Positions 5,596 through 7,719 of a DNA stretch of 7,719 nucleotides are shown here, one piece after another. The DNA lies in NCBI GenBank assembly GCA_049522565.1, contig JBEKNT010000342.1, positions 1 through 7,719 on the forward strand. Direction: 5' to 3'. A model generated the notes under the pieces. It was given only the letters and a program-made list of their open reading frames with translations, was not told the DNA's origin and ran no database searches. Numbering within the stretch: the stretch's first letter is position 1; every line of letters begins with the position of its first letter. The position numbers were made by a program, and so were the translations under genes. Source of the DNA: JASHVB01 sp049522565. Its GTDB lineage: Bacteria; Pseudomonadota; Alphaproteobacteria; Acetobacterales; Acetobacteraceae.

Positions 5596-6117
5596 ATGGC
5601 TACGACCCCAGTGGAAGTGAAGAAAACCGTGCCGGCGCCGACCACGCCGGATACGTGGCGGTCGTTCCGCACCGAAATGGACCGTCTGTTCGACCGATTC
5701 TCGAATGGTTTCGGCATGCCGTCGCTACGGCGCATGTTCGACGTCGACGTGCCGTTCCGCTTCGAGACCGCGTTGACCATGCCTAACCCGGCCATCGACG
5801 TGACCGAGGACGCCGATGCCTACAAGCTGACTGCCGAACTCCCCGGCATGGCGGAAAGCGATATCGAGGTGGCGCTCACCGACGACATGCTGACGATCAA
5901 GGGCGAGAAAAAGCAGGAGCAGGAGAAGAAGGAGAAGAACTACTACCTGTCGGAGCGGAGCTTCGGCTCGTTCCGGCGCAGCTTTGCGCTGCCTGACGGC
6001 GTGGATCGCGACAAGATCGGCGCCGAATTCGCCAAGGGCGTGCTGACGGTGACCTTGCCGAAGGCGGCCGAGGCGAAGGTCGAGCCGAAGAAGATCGCGG
6101 TGAAAGCCGCCGCCTGA
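5596..6117 (+). CDS. hsp20: Hsp20 family small heat-shock protein
   Basis: This 173-residue cytoplasmic holdase binds unfolding proteins without ATP. The N-terminal arm (1-62) contains WRSFRTEMDRLFDRF (21-35). The alpha-crystallin domain spans about 64-157: NPAIDVTEDADAYKLTAELPG, the turn with MLTIKGEKK (98-106), YYLSERSFGSFRRSFALP (116-133) and the closing GVLTVTLPK (148-156). The C-terminal tail has the I-x-V oligomerisation motif as I167-A-V169 in KKIAVK. A charged Lys/Glu/Gln-rich loop sits at 103-114. The start at 5596 follows GGAGGA (5585-5590) by five bases; the frame stays open upstream, but the family's normal N-terminus begins here. The gene is monocistronic, ending in the structured repeat and a terminator-like hairpin. 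The upstream FNR/FixK box suggests oxygen-dependent rather than purely heat-dependent control. This class of Hsp20 (MDRLFDRF, C-terminal IAV) is common in anaerobically induced regulons, but that link here is inference. Confidence 0.97.
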   Translation: MATTPVEVKKTVPAPTTPDTWRSFRTEMDRLFDRFSNGFGMPSLRRMFDVDVPFRFETALTMPNPAIDVTEDADAYKLTAELPGMAESDIEVALTDDMLTIKGEKKQEQEKKEKNYYLSERSFGSFRRSFALPDGVDRDKIGAEFAKGVLTVTLPKAAEAKVEPKKIAVKAAA

Positions 6118-6129
6118 CCCGGCCCGAAA

Positions 6130-6292
6130 CCTCTCCCGCTGCGCGGGAGAGGTCGAGGCGCCATAGCGCCGAGGGTGAGGGTGCCACGGTTTCGCTCGAT
6201 CTCGCAGCACGCCGCCCGAAACGTGGCAGGGGGCGCGCGCGGCACCCTCACCCGCCGCTTTGCGGCGACCTCTCCCACTCTGGCGGGAGAGG
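6130..6292. repeat. Structured intergenic palindromic repeat (REP/BIME-like), copy B
   Basis: This second copy of the element at 905-1030 fills the space behind hsp20. Left arm: CCTCTCCCGC-TGC-GCGGGAGAGG (6130-6152), GGCGC-CATA-GCGCC (6157-6170) and GAGGGTGAGGGTG (6171-6183). Right arm: CACCCTCACCC (6243-6253), GCCGC-TTT-GCGGC (6254-6266) and CCTCTCCC-N8-GGGAGAGG (6269-6292). The 59-nt centre (6184-6242) is longer than the 17 nt in copy A and has its own stem, CCACGGTTTCG (6184-6194) with CGAAACGTGG (6217-6226). Differences from copy A in the left 54 nt fall in loops or are paired changes in stems. No coding frame is supported. On the minus strand, the 6130-6152 hairpin is followed by TTT, so the element may terminate in both directions. 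Confidence 0.85.
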
Positions 6293-6296
6293 TTTT
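6269..6296 (+). terminator. Terminator-like hairpin formed by the right end of repeat copy B
   Basis: CCTCTCCC (6269-6276) pairs perfectly with GGGAGAGG (6285-6292) across an 8-nt loop, followed at once by TTTT (6293-6296). It lies about 150 bp after the hsp20 stop and just before the promoter region of the Fe-S operon, so it would separate the two units. The T-run is short, so termination may be partial. Confidence 0.55.
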
Positions 6297-6307
6297 CTGT
6301 GCGACAA

Positions 6308-6321
6308 TTGCGCTGGATCAA
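6308..6321 (+). promoter_or_regulatory. FNR/FixK-type box 3, upstream of the Fe-S operon
   Basis: TTGCGCTGGATCAA fits TTG(A/C)-N6-(T/G)CAA, the FixK-type consensus, and shares the 12-mer CTGGATCAATGC with box 2 (6313-6324 and 5518-5529). Its centre is 41.5 bp before the ATG at 6356, so classical class II activation would give a nearly leaderless mRNA. An alternative -10, TAGGAT at 6332-6337 (four of six), would place the box over the -35 region. The box is well supported; its mode of action is not. Confidence 0.55.
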
Positions 6322-6355
6322 TGCGGGTGTTTAGGATGCACCGCAGGCTGTGCAC

Positions 6356-7504
6356 ATGGAGCACGAACCGTCGGTCATCACACGGGATGGACTCGCGGCC
6401 CTGATCGCCGGACTGCGCGCGGACGGCTTTCGCGTCCTCGGCCCGACGCGGCGCGACGACGCCATCGTCTATGACGATATCGAGACGTTGGCCGACCTTC
6501 CCGCCGGCTGGACCGACGAACAGGACGGCGGTCATTACCGGCTGAAACGCCGGGACGACGACGCGCTGTTCGGCTATGCGGTCGGGCCGCACGCCTGGAA
6601 GCGCTTCCTGCATCCGCCGCTGCTGCGGCTGTGGCGCGCCGAACGCGACGCCGCCGGCATCCACGTCACCACCGATCCCGAGCCATCGGAACGCTTCGCC
6701 TTCCTCGCCGTCCGCGCCTGCGAACTGCACGCCATCGCCATCCAGGACCGGGTGTTCCTGCAAGGTCCCTATGTCGACAAGCACTATCAGGCCCGCCGGG
6801 AGGGTGCGTTCATCGTCGCGGTGAATTGCGGCCAGGCCGGCGGCACCTGTTTCTGCACCTCGATGAACACCGGCCCGAAGGCCAGCGCCGGCTACGACCT
6901 CGCGCTGACCGAAATGCCCGGCGAACCGCACGAATTCCTGCTGGAGATCGGCAGCGAGCGCGGCGCCGCACTGCGCGCGCGCCTGCCGCAGCGCGCGGCG
7001 ACGCAGGGCGACCTGGACCGCGCCGCCGGGATCGTCGCGCACACCGCGGCCAGCATGGGCCGCCAACTCCGCGCCGACGACCTGCACGATCTCCTGCTCG
7101 ACAACCTGGAGCACAAGCGCTGGGACGACGTGGCCGCCCGCTGCCTGACCTGCGGCAACTGCACCGCCGTCTGCCCCACGTGCTTCTGCACCAGCGTCAG
7201 CGACGCCAACGACCTGAGCGGTGCGGCGGAACGTATCCGGCGCTGGGATTCCTGCTTCACCACGGACTTTTCCTACATCCACGGCGGCAGCGTCCGCGCC
7301 TCGCCGCGGTCGCGCTATCGCCAATGGATGACCCACAAGCTGGCGACCTGGGTGGACCAGTTCGGCACGTCCGGCTGCGTCGGCTGCGGTCGCTGCATCA
7401 CCTGGTGCCCGGTCGGCATCGATATCACCGAGGAGGTCCGCGCCATTCGCGGCGATGCGCCGGTAGGGCGGGATGCAGGGGGAGGGCAGGATGGAGGGGC
7501 TTGA
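6356..7504 (+). CDS. 4Fe-4S dicluster electron-transfer subunit, NAD(P)-linked hydrogenase (HydB) / AsrA type
   Basis: This 382-residue cytoplasmic iron-sulfur protein matches the beta subunit of group 3b NiFe (sulf)hydrogenases and subunit A of anaerobic sulfite reductase. In those complexes the protein carries electrons between the flavin/NAD(P) subunit and the catalytic subunit. Two CxxCxxCxxxC clusters are complete: C263, C266, C269, C273 and C341, C344, C347, C351, each followed by Pro. Family blocks also visible are VRACELHAI (119-127), VNCGQAGGTCFCTSMNTGP (156-174) and WDSCFTTDFSYIHGGSVR (297-314). The C-terminal tail after about 362 is Gly/Asp-rich and overlaps the next start. The ATG at 6356 has a weak GCAGG eight bases upstream; a GTG at 6350 is possible but too close to it, and a TAG at 6332 closes the frame upstream. 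The cyclic-nucleotide-binding gene that follows favours the hydrogenase reading, since proteobacterial 3b clusters often begin with this pair; the flavin and NiFe subunits should follow outside the window. Confidence 0.88.
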   Translation: MEHEPSVITRDGLAALIAGLRADGFRVLGPTRRDDAIVYDDIETLADLPAGWTDEQDGGHYRLKRRDDDALFGYAVGPHAWKRFLHPPLLRLWRAERDAAGIHVTTDPEPSERFAFLAVRACELHAIAIQDRVFLQGPYVDKHYQARREGAFIVAVNCGQAGGTCFCTSMNTGPKASAGYDLALTEMPGEPHEFLLEIGSERGAALRARLPQRAATQGDLDRAAGIVAHTAASMGRQLRADDLHDLLLDNLEHKRWDDVAARCLTCGNCTAVCPTCFCTSVSDANDLSGAAERIRRWDSCFTTDFSYIHGGSVRASPRSRYRQWMTHKLATWVDQFGTSGCVGCGRCITWCPVGIDITEEVRAIRGDAPVGRDAGGGQDGGA

Positions 7505-7719
7505 ACGCATCCTCGCCGAGCATCGGTTGTTCGCCGGTCTCGGCCAGGAATTCATCGACCTGGCGGCGGGCTGCGCCAAGAACACGCGGTTCAACGCCGA
7601 CGAGTACCTGTTTCACGCCGAGGACCCGGCCGACTGGATCTACCTGGTGCGGCACGGACGGGTGGCGATGGAAGTGGCATCCCCCGGCCACGGCGCGGTG
7701 CAGTTCGAAACGGTGGGTG
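7491..7719 (+). CDS. Cyclic nucleotide-binding domain protein, N-terminal part (3' end outside window)
   Basis: Seventy-six N-terminal codons are visible and the frame is open at the window edge. LERILAEHRLFAGLGQEFIDLAAG followed by FNADEYLFHAEDPADWIYLVRHGRVAMEV is the start of a cNMP-binding (Crp/FNR-type) beta-barrel: an entry helix, the FxADEYLF strand and the YLVRHGRV strand-turn. Whether a DNA-binding helix follows cannot be seen; in hydrogenase clusters the protein at this place usually consists of the ligand-binding domain alone, and its role is unclear. The ATG at 7491 has GGAGGG about five bases upstream. An in-frame ATG at 7473, with AGGG just upstream, would add six residues. It overlaps the Fe-S gene by 14 bp, so the two are translationally coupled in one operon. 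Confidence 0.85.
   Translation, partial: MEGLERILAEHRLFAGLGQEFIDLAAGCAKNTRFNADEYLFHAEDPADWIYLVRHGRVAMEVASPGHGAVQFETVG

Noticed and set aside
5725..6321. Minus-strand frame antisense to hsp20
   Set aside because: It contains poly-Leu and His/Arg-rich runs arising from the Lys/Glu codons of hsp20, and spans the non-coding repeat.
6248..7594. Minus-strand frame of 448 codons antisense to the Fe-S gene
   Set aside because: No domain, Ala/Gly/Arg-rich, and entirely opposite a gene with two complete ferredoxin-type clusters.

Overview
The window is high-GC DNA with strong third-position GC bias, typical of a proteobacterium. The fdsA-fdhD(fdsC)-fdsD order of a soluble NAD-linked formate dehydrogenase, FNR/FixK-type boxes, an Hsp20/DUF2934 pair and a hydrogenase-type Fe-S subunit suggest a metabolically versatile alphaproteobacterium, perhaps Rhodospirillales/Acetobacteraceae. 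That placement is inference from gene content and style only.

Layout. (1) Positions 2-2139, plus strand: the 3' end of an operon for a molybdenum/tungsten NAD-dependent formate dehydrogenase. It holds the C-terminal part of the catalytic subunit FdsA, the sulfurtransferase FdhD/FdsC and the small subunit FdsD. A structured intergenic repeat (about 905-1030) lies between fdsA and fdhD and carries the fdhD Shine-Dalgarno in its last hairpin. (2) 2285-3538, plus: a secreted or periplasmic serine hydrolase of the class C beta-lactamase/NylB group. (3) 3596-4897, minus: a response regulator with a receiver domain and an intact-looking EAL c-di-GMP phosphodiesterase domain. (4) 4995-5321, minus: a small DUF2934 protein, divergent from (5) 5596-6117, plus: an Hsp20 small heat-shock protein. 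Their 274-bp shared upstream region carries two identical, oppositely oriented FNR/FixK boxes. (6) 6130-6296: a second copy of the structured repeat, whose right end forms a terminator-like hairpin plus T-run behind hsp20. (7) 6356-7719, plus: an Fe-S subunit of the HydB/AsrA type and, overlapping it by 14 bp, the start of a cyclic-nucleotide-binding-domain protein that runs off the window. A third FNR/FixK box precedes this pair.

How the genes fit together. Formate dehydrogenase makes NADH from formate. The right-hand operon looks like the start of a cytoplasmic NAD(P)-linked (group 3b type) NiFe hydrogenase cluster. The three FNR/FixK boxes (5387-5400, 5513-5526, 6308-6321) share an extended core and each reads in the direction of its gene, so DUF2934, hsp20 and the Fe-S operon are probably co-controlled by low oxygen or redox state. 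No wholly unknown gene system stands out. The most notable non-coding signals are this mini-regulon and the two repeat copies, which differ by compensatory base-pair changes and have apparently been put to use, one as a ribosome-binding site and one as a terminator.
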